A stretch of 27,145 nt of DNA, from contig JADJZJ010000039.1 of NCBI GenBank assembly GCA_016715765.1, positions 1 through 27,145 of the forward strand, in the 5' to 3' direction. Positions 1-8,568 of the stretch are shown piece by piece. Source of the stretch: Opitutaceae bacterium. GTDB lineage: Bacteria; Verrucomicrobiota; Verrucomicrobiia; Opitutales; Opitutaceae. The notes under the pieces were generated by a model, which saw only the letters and a list, made by a program, of their open reading frames with translations, searched no databases and was not told where the DNA came from. Position numbers and translations under genes: made by a program. Position 1 is the first letter of the stretch, and each line of letters begins with the position of its first letter.

Positions 1-11
1 GGGGACCGAAG

Positions 12-153
12 TAAATGCGAAGACTGCCTGTCATCCGGTTGTGGAGCAACTATTCAGACCGGTGAGTCTCCGCATACCTGTGCTTATAGGTGCCCCGGGG
101 CGCCGTTGTAAATGCGAACACCGCGTTTGTCCCGTTGTGCACACAACTATTCA
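12..153. promoter_or_regulatory. Two imperfect 45-bp direct repeats upstream of the DUF1638-RACo operon
   Basis: Copies at 12-56 and 109-153 lie exactly 97 bp apart. Both begin with TAAATGCGAA and end with CAACTATTCA (10/10 identical at each end), with a weaker match between; about 30 of 45 positions agree. The second copy contains a perfect dyad GTTGTG-CA-CACAAC (134-147), and the first a shorter GTTG...CAAC dyad (38-50). Further down, TGTAC-AGTC-GTACA (197-210) and GGTCGACC (213-220) are also dyads. I infer paired operator sites for the downstream operon. The rest of 1-245 holds no convincing gene, and no strong -35/-10 pair stands out. Confidence 0.4.
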
Positions 154-245
154 ATTATTGCATGGGGCATACGTTGTCAGTGCCTTGGGGAGTTGGTGTA
201 CAGTCGTACAACGGTCGACCCAACCGCACCGGACTTTTAATCCCC

Positions 246-986
246 ATGTCCAATTTGTCTAATATCGCCGTGATCGCCTGCGGGGTGATTGAGCCCGAGG
301 TCCGGCACTTCGTTAATGGCGCCATGCACATCATGGAGCTGGTTTTTCTGCCGCAGGGGCTCCATGACGACCCGGCGCGGATGCAGCGTGAACTGCAGGC
401 GGCGATCGACCGCGCCGAGGCCAATCCCAGGGTCGAAGCCATCGTGCTCGTCTATGGTTTGTGCAGCCGCGGCATCGAAAACCTCCGCCACGACCGCTGT
501 CCGCTGGTCATCACGCGCGCCCACGACTGCGTGACGCTCTTCCTCGGCGACAAGGACCGCTACACGGCCTACCAGCAGGCCAACCCCGGCACCTACTGGT
601 ACAACCCGGGCTGGATCCGCGGCGGCGCCTCCCCCGGTCCCGACCGCGAGGCGCGCCTGCGCCGGGAATACGCGGAGAAATTCGGCGCGGACGATGTTGA
701 TTACCTGATCGAGACCGACCGGGAGTCGCTGGCGCACTACCAGCGCGCGGCCTACGTCGGCCTGGGCCTCGGCGATCCGCAGCGCGAGGCGGACTACACC
801 AAGACCTGCGCCGCCTGCCTCGGCTGGGGCTTCGACCGCGTCCCGGGCGACCCCGCGCTGCTCAAGGCGCTGCTGTTCTGCGACTGGGACGAAAAACGCT
901 TTCTCACCGTGCCGCCCCGGCACGTCATCCGCCTCACGGCCGACGCCGACATCATCCGCGCCGAACCTGCTCCCGCCAACAATTGA
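246..986 (+). CDS. DUF1638 domain-containing protein
   Basis: The product is 246 residues of the DUF1638 family, whose biochemical role is unknown. Its genes are known to cluster with corrinoid methyltransferases and their activators, which fits this position. Visible family features are an N-terminal strand VIACG (C12), the YGLCSRG motif (C73), RCPLVI (C85), RAHDC (C95), a TYWYNPGW segment (117-123) and a C-terminal CAAC pair (C188, C191) followed by FCDWDE (C212). The many conserved cysteines suggest metal or corrinoid handling, which is inference. ATG 246 is chosen because the homologous fold begins there; upstream in-frame sequence looks non-coding. There is no Shine-Dalgarno, the leader being TTTTAATCCCC. 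The stop codon shares one base with the next start (TGATG), so the two genes are translationally coupled. Confidence 0.85.
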   Translation: MSNLSNIAVIACGVIEPEVRHFVNGAMHIMELVFLPQGLHDDPARMQRELQAAIDRAEANPRVEAIVLVYGLCSRGIENLRHDRCPLVITRAHDCVTLFLGDKDRYTAYQQANPGTYWYNPGWIRGGASPGPDREARLRREYAEKFGADDVDYLIETDRESLAHYQRAAYVGLGLGDPQREADYTKTCAACLGWGFDRVPGDPALLKALLFCDWDEKRFLTVPPRHVIRLTADADIIRAEPAPANN

Positions 987-2617
987 TGAACACCTGCCTG
1001 CACCTCGACACCCCCGACGGTCAAACCACGCTCGGCCTGAATGCCGCCGATGCCAGGCTGCCGCTGTCCGAACTGCTGGCCCATCGCGGCCACCCGCTCA
1101 ACACGCGCTGCGGCGGCCGCGGCCTCTGCGGCGGCTGCGAGGTCGGGCTGCGGGCCGGCGCGCTCGAGCGCACGACGGACGGCGCCCGCGTCGGACCCTC
1201 CGCCGATGACCGGCTCCGCTCCTGCCAGTTGCGGGTGCCCGAGGGCGGCGAGGCGACGGTGACCGTTCCCGCGCGCTCGCTGCTGAAGCACGAGCCGGCG
1301 GTGGTGGCCGAGTTCAAGATCAACGTTCCCTGGGCCAGCGATCCGCTCGACCCCGCCGCCCGCATCGGCGCCGCGGTGGACATCGGCACGACCACGGTCG
1401 CGCTCATGCTCACCGAGGTCGCGACCGGCAAGGTGCTGGGGGAGGCCTCGGCCTTCAACGCGCAGATCCGTTTCGGCGAGGACGTGCTCACGCGCATCCA
1501 GATGTGCTACCAGAATCCCGCCGGCGTGCGCGAATTGCAGCGCGCCGTCACGGTCGAGACCATGCAGCCCCTGCTCGCCGAGGCCTGTGCCGAGGCCGGT
1601 GTCACCCTCGCCGATGTCGGCGTGATGACCGTCGCGGCCAACACCACCATGCAGCATCTGCTGGCGGGCGTGGACCCGAGTCCGCTCGGGGTGCATCCGT
1701 TCACGGCGGTCTTCCTCGACCACCGCATCTACGCCCCGGCGGAGCTCGGCCTCAATTTCGGCGGCCCCGACGCGAAGGTGCACCTGCTGCCCGGCCCCGC
1801 GGCCTACGTCGGCGCCGACCTGTCCGCCGGCCTCGTCGCCACCGGCATGCTTTACGACGACGGTCCGGTCCTCCTCGTGGATGTCGGCACCAACGGCGAG
1901 ATCATCGCCAAGGTGGGCGACCGGCTCGTCGGCTGCGCGACCGCCGCCGGCCCGGCCTTCGAGGGCGCGGGGCTCACCAGCGGCACCCGCGGCGTCAAGG
2001 GCGCGATCGAGCGCATCACGCTGCGCAAGGATCCCTACACGGTTGATCTCGGCATCATCGGCGACGTGCCCAAGCCCATCGGCATCTGCGGCTCCGCCTA
2101 CGTGGACTTCCTCTGGGAGGCGCGTCGCACGGGGATATTGCAGTCCAACGGCCGCCTGACGGACGATTTTGTGAAAACGGCGGGCCCGCTCGTGCAGGCC
2201 GACGAGTATGGCAAAAAACTGCAGCTCCACGCGCGCGGGGCCTCGGGGCCGGTGTGGATTTCCGAGGTGGATGTCGCGCGCCTGCTCCAGGCCAAGGCCG
2301 CCATCGCCGCCGGCATCAACACCCTGCTCGAAATCCTCGGCGTGAAGGCCGCGGACGTGAAGAAGCTCTACCTCGCCGGCGGCTTCGGCATGCACCTGTC
2401 CCTCGGCCACGCCATCGGCTGCGGCCTGCTGCCCGGCTTCACGCCGGAACAGATCCAGGTCGTCGGCAACACCTCGCTCGGCGGCGCGTTCCTCGCGCTG
2501 CAGGACCGCAGTCTCCTCGAGGAGATGAAGTCCGCCTGCACGCGCATGGAATCCATCGAGCTCAACCTCCAACCCGGTTTCGAGGACGCCTACATCGACG
2601 AACTCATGCTGCCATGA
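986..2617 (+). CDS. RACo/RamA-like corrinoid activation protein (2Fe-2S ferredoxin + ASKHA/DUF4445)
   Basis: The product is 543 residues. The N-terminus is a plant-type [2Fe-2S] domain with C42-x5-C48-x2-C51 and a fourth ligand at C80. A linker is followed by the actin-like ATPase domain: phosphate-1 loop VDIGTTTVAL (131-140), LLVDVGTNGEI (about 300-310), TAAGPAFEGAGL, and the late LYLAGGFGMHL motif. Members such as RACo and RamA reductively reactivate corrinoid proteins oxidised to Co(II), using ATP. This one has the single N-terminal 2Fe-2S of the RACo type and lacks the two C-terminal 4Fe-4S motifs of methanogen RamA. It marks the neighbouring URO-D-fold genes as corrinoid/methyl-transfer enzymes rather than heme enzymes. 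The start at 986 overlaps the DUF1638 stop, and the end overlaps the next start (ATGA). Confidence 0.9.
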   Translation: MNTCLHLDTPDGQTTLGLNAADARLPLSELLAHRGHPLNTRCGGRGLCGGCEVGLRAGALERTTDGARVGPSADDRLRSCQLRVPEGGEATVTVPARSLLKHEPAVVAEFKINVPWASDPLDPAARIGAAVDIGTTTVALMLTEVATGKVLGEASAFNAQIRFGEDVLTRIQMCYQNPAGVRELQRAVTVETMQPLLAEACAEAGVTLADVGVMTVAANTTMQHLLAGVDPSPLGVHPFTAVFLDHRIYAPAELGLNFGGPDAKVHLLPGPAAYVGADLSAGLVATGMLYDDGPVLLVDVGTNGEIIAKVGDRLVGCATAAGPAFEGAGLTSGTRGVKGAIERITLRKDPYTVDLGIIGDVPKPIGICGSAYVDFLWEARRTGILQSNGRLTDDFVKTAGPLVQADEYGKKLQLHARGASGPVWISEVDVARLLQAKAAIAAGINTLLEILGVKAADVKKLYLAGGFGMHLSLGHAIGCGLLPGFTPEQIQVVGNTSLGGAFLALQDRSLLEEMKSACTRMESIELNLQPGFEDAYIDELMLP

Positions 2618-3659
2618 CCCCGCGCGAACGCCTGCTGGCCACCCTCCGGCGCGAGCCGGTGGACCGGATCCCGACTGCCGTCATCTGCATCGAGAACCTG
2701 CCGGAAATTGCGGCGTACCTGCGCATCCCCGAGGACGCGGTCATGGAGCGGCTGGGCATTGACAGCCGGGAGGTCTATGCGACTTACGCCGGCGAGAAGC
2801 GCCCCGAGGTGCTGCAGGGGCTCTACACGGAGTGGGGCACCCCGAACACCGGCGACTACGGCACGGCGCGGTTCAACCCGCTCGCCGACGTCACAAGCCT
2901 TGCCGCCATCGAGCGCTACCCGTGGCCCGATCCGGCGCGCTACGATTACGCGGCGGCCGCGGCCAATGCCCGGCGCCTGCGGGACTATGCGTGCCGCGGA
3001 CCCTACTGGCAGCCGGTGTTCTGCCGGGCCTGCGATCTCTTCGGCATGGAGACCGCGCTGATGCACATGCTCGATGACGCCGCGCTGTTCGAGGCGGTGC
3101 TCGAGCGCGCCGCCCGGTTCACCTACGATTACTGCGTGCGGCTGCTCGATGCCTGCGGCGACGACCTGCCCATCCTCTGCCTGGCGGACGATTTCGCCAC
3201 CCAGCGCGGCCTGATGGTCTCGCCCGCCCTGTGGCGCCGCTTCCTCAAGCCCCATCTCGCCCGCCTGTTCGCGCTCGGGAAGAGCCGGGGCAAGTATGTG
3301 TGGTTCCACTCCTGCGGCGACATCACCGCCGTCCTGCCCGACCTCATTGATATGGGGATGGACGTCTGGGAAACCGTGCAGTTGCACACGCTGCCCATCG
3401 ATGCCCGCACGCTGAAGCGCGAATACGGCCGGCACCTCACCTTCTTCGGCGGCATCAGCACGCAGCGCCTGCCCTTTGCCACGCCGGAGCAGGTGCGGGC
3501 CGAGGTGAACCACTGCATCGACGCCCTCGGCGAGGGCGCGGCGGCTACATCTGCGGTCCCGACCACCACATCAAGCCCGACGTCCCGCCCGCCAACACCG
3601 TCGCCCTCTTCGACGCCGTCCGCGCCTACCGTCGCGCCGGCTGGACCGCCGCCGCCTGA
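2614..3659 (+). CDS. URO-D-fold methyltransferase-like protein, frameshifted near the C-terminus
   Basis: The start opens like the family (MTPRERLLATLRREPVDRIP) and overlaps the RACo stop by 4 bp. The zinc motif begins at FHSCGD (H232, C234), as in MtaA/MtbA methylcobamide:CoM methyltransferases. Around 3535-3546 the reading frame is lost: in frame zero the sequence becomes low-complexity Ala/Ser/Thr/Pro and runs to 3819, overlapping the next gene. The other frame restores a normal ending, GGYICGPDHHIKPDVPP..., stopping at 3659. A two-base insertion in a GCGCGGCGG tract, or one lost base, explains it. The shift removes the third expected zinc ligand (Cys of YICGP). It may be a sequencing error or a real mutation. 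The HemE substrate motif MRQAGR is absent. Confidence 0.8.
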
Positions 3660-3673
3660 ACCTCCCTTCACCC

Positions 3674-4702
3674 ATGAACGCAACGCCTCGGGAAATCGTC
3701 CATCAGACTCTCGATTTCGCCGGACCGCCCCGTGCGGCCCGCGACCTTTGGGCCCTCCCTATTGCGACGGAGCGCTTCCCGGCCGAGCTCGCGGCCATCG
3801 AGCGCGAGTTTCCCTCTGATTTCACCGCCATCTCCGGCCACGAGCGCGAGGTCGCAAAGACCAACGGCAACCCCCACGCCATCGGGGAGTTCACCGACGA
3901 ATGGGGCTGCACCTTCGTCAACATCCAGCGCGGCGTCATCGGCGAGGTGAAGCACCCGCTCGTGCACGACTGGACCGCCGACCGCGGCCGCATTCACTTT
4001 CCCCGCGAGTGGCTCACCCTCGACCGCGACGCGGTGAACCGCGACTGCGCGGCCACCGACCGCTTCGCCTTCGCCATGGCCTGCCCGCGGCCCTTCGAGC
4101 AGATGCAGTTCCTGCGCGGCTCCGAGGAGCTGTACTGCGACCTGGCCGACCCGACGCCGGAGTTCCTCGGCTTCATGCGCGAGCTGCATGCGTTCTATTG
4201 CGAGGTCCTGACCGTCTGGGCGCGCACCGACGTGGATGCCCTCCGCTTCATGGATGACTGGGGCTCGCAGCGTTCCCTGCTCATCGCCCCGAAGCTCTGG
4301 CGCGAGCTCTTCAAGCCCATGTACCGCGACTTCGTCCAGATCGCGCACAGCCACGGCAAGAAGTTCTTCATGCACTCCGACGGCTACATCGCCGCCATCT
4401 ATCCCGACCTCGTGGAGATCGGCGTCGACGCCGTGAACTCCCAGCTCTTCTGCATGGACGCCGCGACGCTCGCACCGCATGCCGGCCAGATCACCTTCTG
4501 GGGCGAGATCGACCGCCAGCACCTCCTGCCCGAGGGCACGCCGTCCGACATCGACCGCGCGGTGCGCCACGTGCACCACCACCTCTGGCGCGACGGCGGC
4601 TGCATCGCGCAATGCGAATTTGGCCCCGCCGCCCGCCCGGAGAACGTCCGCGAGGTCTTCGCCGCCTGGAACGAGCTCACCACCCTGAAACTGCACGCCT
4701 GA
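3674..4702 (+). CDS. URO-D-fold protein, HxD...C variant
   Basis: The 342-residue product starts 14 bp after the repaired end of the preceding gene, in the same operon. URO-D family landmarks are a central MDDWGSQRSLLIAPKLWRE segment (193-211), a HGKKFFMHSDGYI strand (228-239), WGEIDRQ (276-282) and GGCIAQCEFGP (308-318). In MtaA-type enzymes the motif is HxC...C; here it is H234-S-D236 with C314, so one thiol ligand is replaced by carboxylate. A methyltransferase role is inferred from the RACo and DUF1638 neighbours; the substrate is unknown. The ATG is preceded by CCTCCCTTCACCC, with no Shine-Dalgarno. Confidence 0.8.
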   Translation: MNATPREIVHQTLDFAGPPRAARDLWALPIATERFPAELAAIEREFPSDFTAISGHEREVAKTNGNPHAIGEFTDEWGCTFVNIQRGVIGEVKHPLVHDWTADRGRIHFPREWLTLDRDAVNRDCAATDRFAFAMACPRPFEQMQFLRGSEELYCDLADPTPEFLGFMRELHAFYCEVLTVWARTDVDALRFMDDWGSQRSLLIAPKLWRELFKPMYRDFVQIAHSHGKKFFMHSDGYIAAIYPDLVEIGVDAVNSQLFCMDAATLAPHAGQITFWGEIDRQHLLPEGTPSDIDRAVRHVHHHLWRDGGCIAQCEFGPAARPENVREVFAAWNELTTLKLHA

Positions 4703-4705
4703 ACC

Positions 4706-5980
4706 ATGAACCCCACCCTTGCCGCCGCCCCCAGTCTGCATCCCGACGACCGCGACATCCTGCGCGGCCTGGCCGAACAGGTGGCCGTCATCGCGGCCCT
4801 GCCGGTGCAGCGGGAGAAGGCGCGGCTCTGGCGGCAGCTCAACGACCGGCGCAGCGGGCGGCCGATGGTGTGGATCACCGAGATCCCTTGGCACGAGTTC
4901 AGCGCGGACTCGCCCGAGTTGGTGTTGCGCTGCCGGGCCGAGTGGACGCGCAAGGTCGAGGTCGAGCTGCGCCGCACGCTGTACCAGTGGAAGCACATGC
5001 CGGTGGACATGATCGTCAGCGATTACATCCCGTGCCCGATCGCCTGGCGCAGCACCGGCTTCGGCCTCGTGCGCCAGGGCGACCTGCTCAACATCACCAA
5101 CGGCGGCATTTCCTCGCAACACTACGAGCCGCAGATCTCCTGCATGGCGGACGTGGCGAAGATCAAGGATCCGGTGGTGACCGTGGACCGCGCGGACACC
5201 GCCGCCCGTTTCGCCGCGATGCAGGAGATCTTCGCCGGCATCATGCCCGTCCGCGAGGAGGGCATTAAAAACAACTGGTACACCCCGTGGGACCAGCTGG
5301 TGATGTGGTATGGCGTGCAGGAGGCGCTGCTGGATCTCATCGAGCAACCCGAGGTCATTCACGCCGCCATCCGGCGCCTCGTCGTGGCCTACCTCAAGGA
5401 GTTGGACCAGATGCAGGCGGAGGGCCTGCTCATGCTGAACAGCAGCAACAACCGCGTCGGCTCGGGCGCCTACTGTTATTGCTCGGACCTGCCGGCGCCG
5501 GGCCAGGAGACCGGTCCCGTCACCCCCGCGCAGATGTGGGGCTGTTCCAACGCGCAGATCTTCACCGAGGTCTCGCCTGGGATGCACTGGGACTTCGCGC
5601 TCCAGCACGACCTGCCGTGGCTCGCGCGCTGGGGGCTCATCTACTACGGCTGCTGCGAGGCGCTCGACACCAAGATGGAGATCCTGCGCCGCATTCCGAA
5701 TCTGCGGAAGATCTCGATGAACTACCGCATCAACCCGGAGCGCGCGGCGGCGGCCTGCGGCGGGGATTACGTTTTCAGCTACAAGCCCAATCCCGCGTGC
5801 TTCGCCGTCGATTCCTGGGACCCCGCCAAGGTGCGCGCCGAACTGCGCCGCGTGCTGGACTGCACCCGCGGCGGCCACGTCGAACTCGTCCTGAAGGACA
5901 TCTCCACCGTGGCCAACCGCCCCGACCGCCTGTGGGAATGGGCGAAGATCGCCATGGAAATGGTGGAGGGCCGCGGATGA
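4706..5980 (+). CDS. Divergent URO-D-superfamily-like protein, 424 aa
   Basis: The last gene of the five-gene operon starts 3 bp after the previous stop. At 424 residues it is longer than its neighbours and only distantly resembles URO-D proteins: there is an N-terminal GRPMVWITEIPW strand (51-62), a helical middle, and a C-terminal barrel half with LARWGLIYYGCCEALDTKM (307-324), LRKISMNYRINPE and GGDYVFSYKPNPACF (352-366). The canonical HxC is absent. The YYGCCE cysteines (C316, C317) occupy the corresponding strand and, with C365, could be alternative metal ligands, which is inference. I do not recognise a characterised homologue. It is assigned to the same system by operon position. Confidence 0.7.
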   Translation: MNPTLAAAPSLHPDDRDILRGLAEQVAVIAALPVQREKARLWRQLNDRRSGRPMVWITEIPWHEFSADSPELVLRCRAEWTRKVEVELRRTLYQWKHMPVDMIVSDYIPCPIAWRSTGFGLVRQGDLLNITNGGISSQHYEPQISCMADVAKIKDPVVTVDRADTAARFAAMQEIFAGIMPVREEGIKNNWYTPWDQLVMWYGVQEALLDLIEQPEVIHAAIRRLVVAYLKELDQMQAEGLLMLNSSNNRVGSGAYCYCSDLPAPGQETGPVTPAQMWGCSNAQIFTEVSPGMHWDFALQHDLPWLARWGLIYYGCCEALDTKMEILRRIPNLRKISMNYRINPERAAAACGGDYVFSYKPNPACFAVDSWDPAKVRAELRRVLDCTRGGHVELVLKDISTVANRPDRLWEWAKIAMEMVEGRG

Positions 5981-5994
5981 GGAGAGGGAAAAAA

Positions 5995-6253
5995 GTAGGG
6001 CAGGTCTCCGACCTGCCCTGGGGGACGCCGACCTTCATGGTGGGCACAAGCCATGCAGGCCAATCGCGACACCTTCCCCTATGTCATTCAGAGCGGAGCG
6101 AGGAATCCAGTGGGCGCTTACCGAAGCCTTCGACTCTCGTGTACTGGATTCTTCACTGCGTTCAGAATGACAAACAATGGGGACACCGCAGAGAAACTGA
6201 GCCCGCAACCTCTGCGCCGCGCCTCCCCATGGCAGGTCGGAGACCTGCCCTAC
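5995..6253. repeat. 23-bp perfect inverted repeat bracketing a 260-bp spacer
   Basis: The arms at 5995-6017 and 6231-6253 are exact reverse complements (each arm is itself a hairpin, CAGGTCTCCGACCTG, ending in GTAGGG/CCCTAC). The left arm begins 15 bp after the stop at 5980. The right arm contains the stop codon of the convergent minus-strand gene. The palindrome type reappears in altered form at 9830-9988 and, loosely, at 8569-8645. Confidence 0.85.
6083..6171. repeat. Inverted repeat of the GTCATTC...GGAATCC type (CHSERSEE-like spurious reading frame)
   Basis: The arms at 6083-6111 and 6143-6171 are 29 bp long and near-complementary (GTCATTC...GGAATCCAGT against ACTGGATTC...GAATGAC). Read as protein this gives HSERSEES and FRMTN-like strings, a well-known false-protein signature seen in many unrelated bacterial genomes. 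It is nested inside the 23-bp inverted repeat. Confidence 0.8.
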
Positions 6254-7290
6254 TTTCGGAAATCCCCGGGCTTGTGCTCCCGGGCGTAGGCCTGCATCGC
6301 CCGCAGGTTTTCCGGGGGGGTGTTGGGCGAGATCTCGCAGCCCGCGCCCACGATGAAATATTGGCCGCAGGTTTCATGGCAGCGCCGGCAGGCCTCGTAG
6401 ACCTTCTCCGGGGTGCCCTCGAGCAGGTCGGTGATGGTGGAAACATTGCCCGCCAGCGTCCGCGTCGGCCCGAGCTGCTCGCGCGCGAGGGCGAGGTTGG
6501 CCGGAAAATCAATTTCGTAGATGTCCACCGGCAGCTGCGCCGCCTTGGGGTACAGCCGGTCGATGCGCCCGCACATGTGCTGCCGCAGGAGCACGTCGGG
6601 GTGGTTGCGCTTGATGGTGTCGAAGACGCGCTTTTGTTCCGCCCACAGGAATTCCTCGTACAGCACCGGGCCGATCAGGCCCGCGGCGGCGTCGCTCATG
6701 CCGATGGTGTCGGCGCCGGCGGCGATCTGCGCAGGCGCGTAGGCGATCGCGACATCGGCGCAGAACCGCAGCAGGTCGTGCGCAAAGGCCGGGTCGTCGC
6801 CGAAATCCAGCATGATCGTGTTCAGCCCGCGCAGCTCGGCGGCGAGGGCGAGCGGGCCCTCGATCCAGCCGACGATGGACATGCCCGGGCCGGCCTCGCG
6901 GCGCATGATCTCGATGCTCTTCACGCGGTCGTGCATGCGGCCGCCGTTCAGCGGGTCGGGCACCTTGAAGGAGCGCAGCCGCAGCTTGTCGGCGAGCGCC
7001 GCACGGTCCTCGTTGATGGCCGGGCCCTGGTCCGTGAACCAGTCCACGCTGCCGTCGCCGGCGATGTCGATGACCTCGCGCGCGGGATCGGAGCAGGTCA
7101 GCAGGCAGTCGAGGCCGAAGTCGGCCACGAGCTTGAGCTGCGCCTCGGCCATCTTCCGGCCGTCCTTGGTGTAGTCGATGAAGGGGATGCCCGCATGCCT
7201 GGCGGAAAACATCATCGCCATCGGCTGGAACGGCAGGTGGTCCACGGCTTCGCCGCGAATGGTGCGGCGGACACGGTCAATCGAGGTCAT
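6250..7290 (-). CDS. URO-D-fold MtaA/MtbA-like methyltransferase with intact HxC...C zinc motif
   Basis: The 346-residue product is the most orthodox methyltransferase of the set. The N-terminus MTSIDRVRRTIRGEAVDHLP is followed by a CSDPARE motif (66-72), GPLALAAELRG (145-155), GMSDAAAGLIGP (197-208), the zinc motif RQHMCGRID (H238, C240), AGNVSTITDLLEGTPE (280-295) and GAGCEISPNTPPENL (C318). H238, C240 and C318 match the HxC...C zinc site of methylcobamide:CoM methyltransferases, so transfer of a methyl group between a corrinoid and a thiol or folate acceptor is plausible. It is transcribed toward the upstream operon and divergently from the next gene. Its stop lies inside the right arm of the inverted repeat at 6231-6253. 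Confidence 0.85.
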   Translation of the reverse strand: MTSIDRVRRTIRGEAVDHLPFQPMAMMFSARHAGIPFIDYTKDGRKMAEAQLKLVADFGLDCLLTCSDPAREVIDIAGDGSVDWFTDQGPAINEDRAALADKLRLRSFKVPDPLNGGRMHDRVKSIEIMRREAGPGMSIVGWIEGPLALAAELRGLNTIMLDFGDDPAFAHDLLRFCADVAIAYAPAQIAAGADTIGMSDAAAGLIGPVLYEEFLWAEQKRVFDTIKRNHPDVLLRQHMCGRIDRLYPKAAQLPVDIYEIDFPANLALAREQLGPTRTLAGNVSTITDLLEGTPEKVYEACRRCHETCGQYFIVGAGCEISPNTPPENLRAMQAYAREHKPGDFRK

Positions 7291-7381
7291 CCCAGCGTGA
7301 TGCTGGGCCGCCGCCCCAAAATCAATCCCGCGCTGCGGCCGCGGCCATGAAATTTCCCGAAATTACTCCGCATATTTTGCC
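7291..7381. promoter_or_regulatory. Divergent promoter region with two dyads
   Basis: This 91-bp gap separates two divergently transcribed URO-D-fold genes. It contains CCCAGC-GTGAT-GCTGGG (7291-7307), immediately against the minus-strand start, and AATTTC-CC-GAAATT (7351-7364), a perfect 6-bp dyad about 18 bp before the plus-strand ATG. CATATTTT (7371-7378) may be part of a -10 region. The second dyad looks like a regulator site; no regulator gene is visible in the window. Confidence 0.4.
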
Positions 7382-8548
7382 ATGAAGCCCATGACACCCA
7401 AACAACGCCTCTGCGCCGCCCTCGACCGCCGGCCCACCGATCATCTGCCCGTGACGACGCATCACATCATGCGTTATTACATGGACAAATACCTCCCGGG
7501 CAAAACCGACGACGAGTTCTTCGAGGTCTTCGGGCTCGATCCCATCACGTGGTTCGTCGCGCACAAGCCGGTCCCCGGCTCGGGGTGCACGTTTGAGCCG
7601 ACCCATACCCCGGCGGGGTTCATGGAGGCGCGCCGGCTGGTCTCCGACACCTGGCGCTTCGAGCACCAGGACGTGCCCGGCCGCGAGTACGCCACCACGC
7701 GCCATTCCATCGTCACCCCGCGCAAGACCCTCACGCTCGAGCTCCAGAGCAACGTGTACACCGGGTGGCTGTCCGAGCGGCTCATCAAGGAGAAGTCCGA
7801 CATCGACCTCATCGCCGAGTTTGCGCCGCAGCCGATCTGCGACGTCGAGGCCGTCAACCGCCACGCCGCCCAGTACGGCGACCGCGCGCTCATGCGCGGC
7901 CACATCAACTGCTTCGACCTCTACGGCCAGCCCGGCTGCTGGCAGGACGCGTGCGTGCTCTACGGCGTCGAGGAGATGATCCTCGCCACCTACGACGACC
8001 CGGAGTGGGTGCACGCCTTCCTCCGCATCATCTGCGACCGCAAGGTGAAGTACGCCGACTCACTGAAAGGCGCCAACTACGACGTGCTCGAGCACGGCGG
8101 CGGCGACGCGTCCTCGACCGTCATCTCGCCGAAGGTCTTCGAGGAGTTCGTGGCCCCCTACGACCGCGAGGTCATCGCCCACGCCCGCGCCGCCGGCCAG
8201 CGCATCGTGTACCACACCTGCGGCGGCATGATGCCCATCCTGGAGCGGCTCGTCACCCTCGGCTCCAACGCCCTCGAGACCTTCACCCCGCCCGCCATGG
8301 GCGGCGACATGAACCTCGCCGAGGCCAAGCGCCGCATCGGTGACAAGGTCTGTTTCATCGGCGGCTTCGACCAGAACCGCTTCTTCACCACCGCCACGCC
8401 CGAGGAGACCCGCGCCGAGGTGCGCCGCTGCTTCAACGAGGCGGGGCAGGGCGGCGGCTTCATCCTCAGTCCCTCCGATCACTTCTTCGAGGCCCAGCCC
8501 GAGCTCCTGCACGCCTTCGCCGACGAAGCCCGGAAATGCACGTACTGA
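7382..8548 (+). CDS. URO-D-fold protein, HxC...S variant
   Basis: The 388-residue product has the family N-terminus KPMTPKQRLCAALDRRPTDHLPV, a HGGGDASSTVISPKVFEEFVAPYDREV segment (238-264), the metal strand IVYHTCGGMM (H278, C280), FIGGFDQNRFF (325-335) and GGFILSPSDHFFE (358-370). The third zinc ligand position is S363 instead of Cys, while H278 and C280 are kept. This matches a large URO-D subgroup often found near sugar-utilisation genes, whose reaction I cannot name. ATG 7382 has an in-frame alternative at 7391; neither has a Shine-Dalgarno. It could be a single-gene transcript from the divergent promoter. Confidence 0.8.
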   Translation: MKPMTPKQRLCAALDRRPTDHLPVTTHHIMRYYMDKYLPGKTDDEFFEVFGLDPITWFVAHKPVPGSGCTFEPTHTPAGFMEARRLVSDTWRFEHQDVPGREYATTRHSIVTPRKTLTLELQSNVYTGWLSERLIKEKSDIDLIAEFAPQPICDVEAVNRHAAQYGDRALMRGHINCFDLYGQPGCWQDACVLYGVEEMILATYDDPEWVHAFLRIICDRKVKYADSLKGANYDVLEHGGGDASSTVISPKVFEEFVAPYDREVIAHARAAGQRIVYHTCGGMMPILERLVTLGSNALETFTPPAMGGDMNLAEAKRRIGDKVCFIGGFDQNRFFTTATPEETRAEVRRCFNEAGQGGGFILSPSDHFFEAQPELLHAFADEARKCTY

Positions 8549-8568
8549 CCCCCAAGACCTTTGTTCTC

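Noticed and set aside
41..262. Small open frame at the left edge
   Set aside because: Overlaps the direct repeats and upstream region of the DUF1638 gene, with no family resemblance.
794..2572. Long open frame on the minus strand (592 codons) opposite the RACo gene
   Set aside because: High-GC shadow of the real plus-strand gene; composition rich in His, Arg, Gly and Ala with no domain, and it covers the clear 2Fe-2S/ASKHA protein.
3668..5878. Minus-strand open frame of 736 codons
   Set aside because: Antisense shadow of two URO-D-fold genes; no recognisable motif.
5287..7350. Plus-strand open frame of 687 codons
   Set aside because: Runs in the wrong frame through one gene, then the repeat region (with HSERSEES-type strings), then antisense to the next gene.
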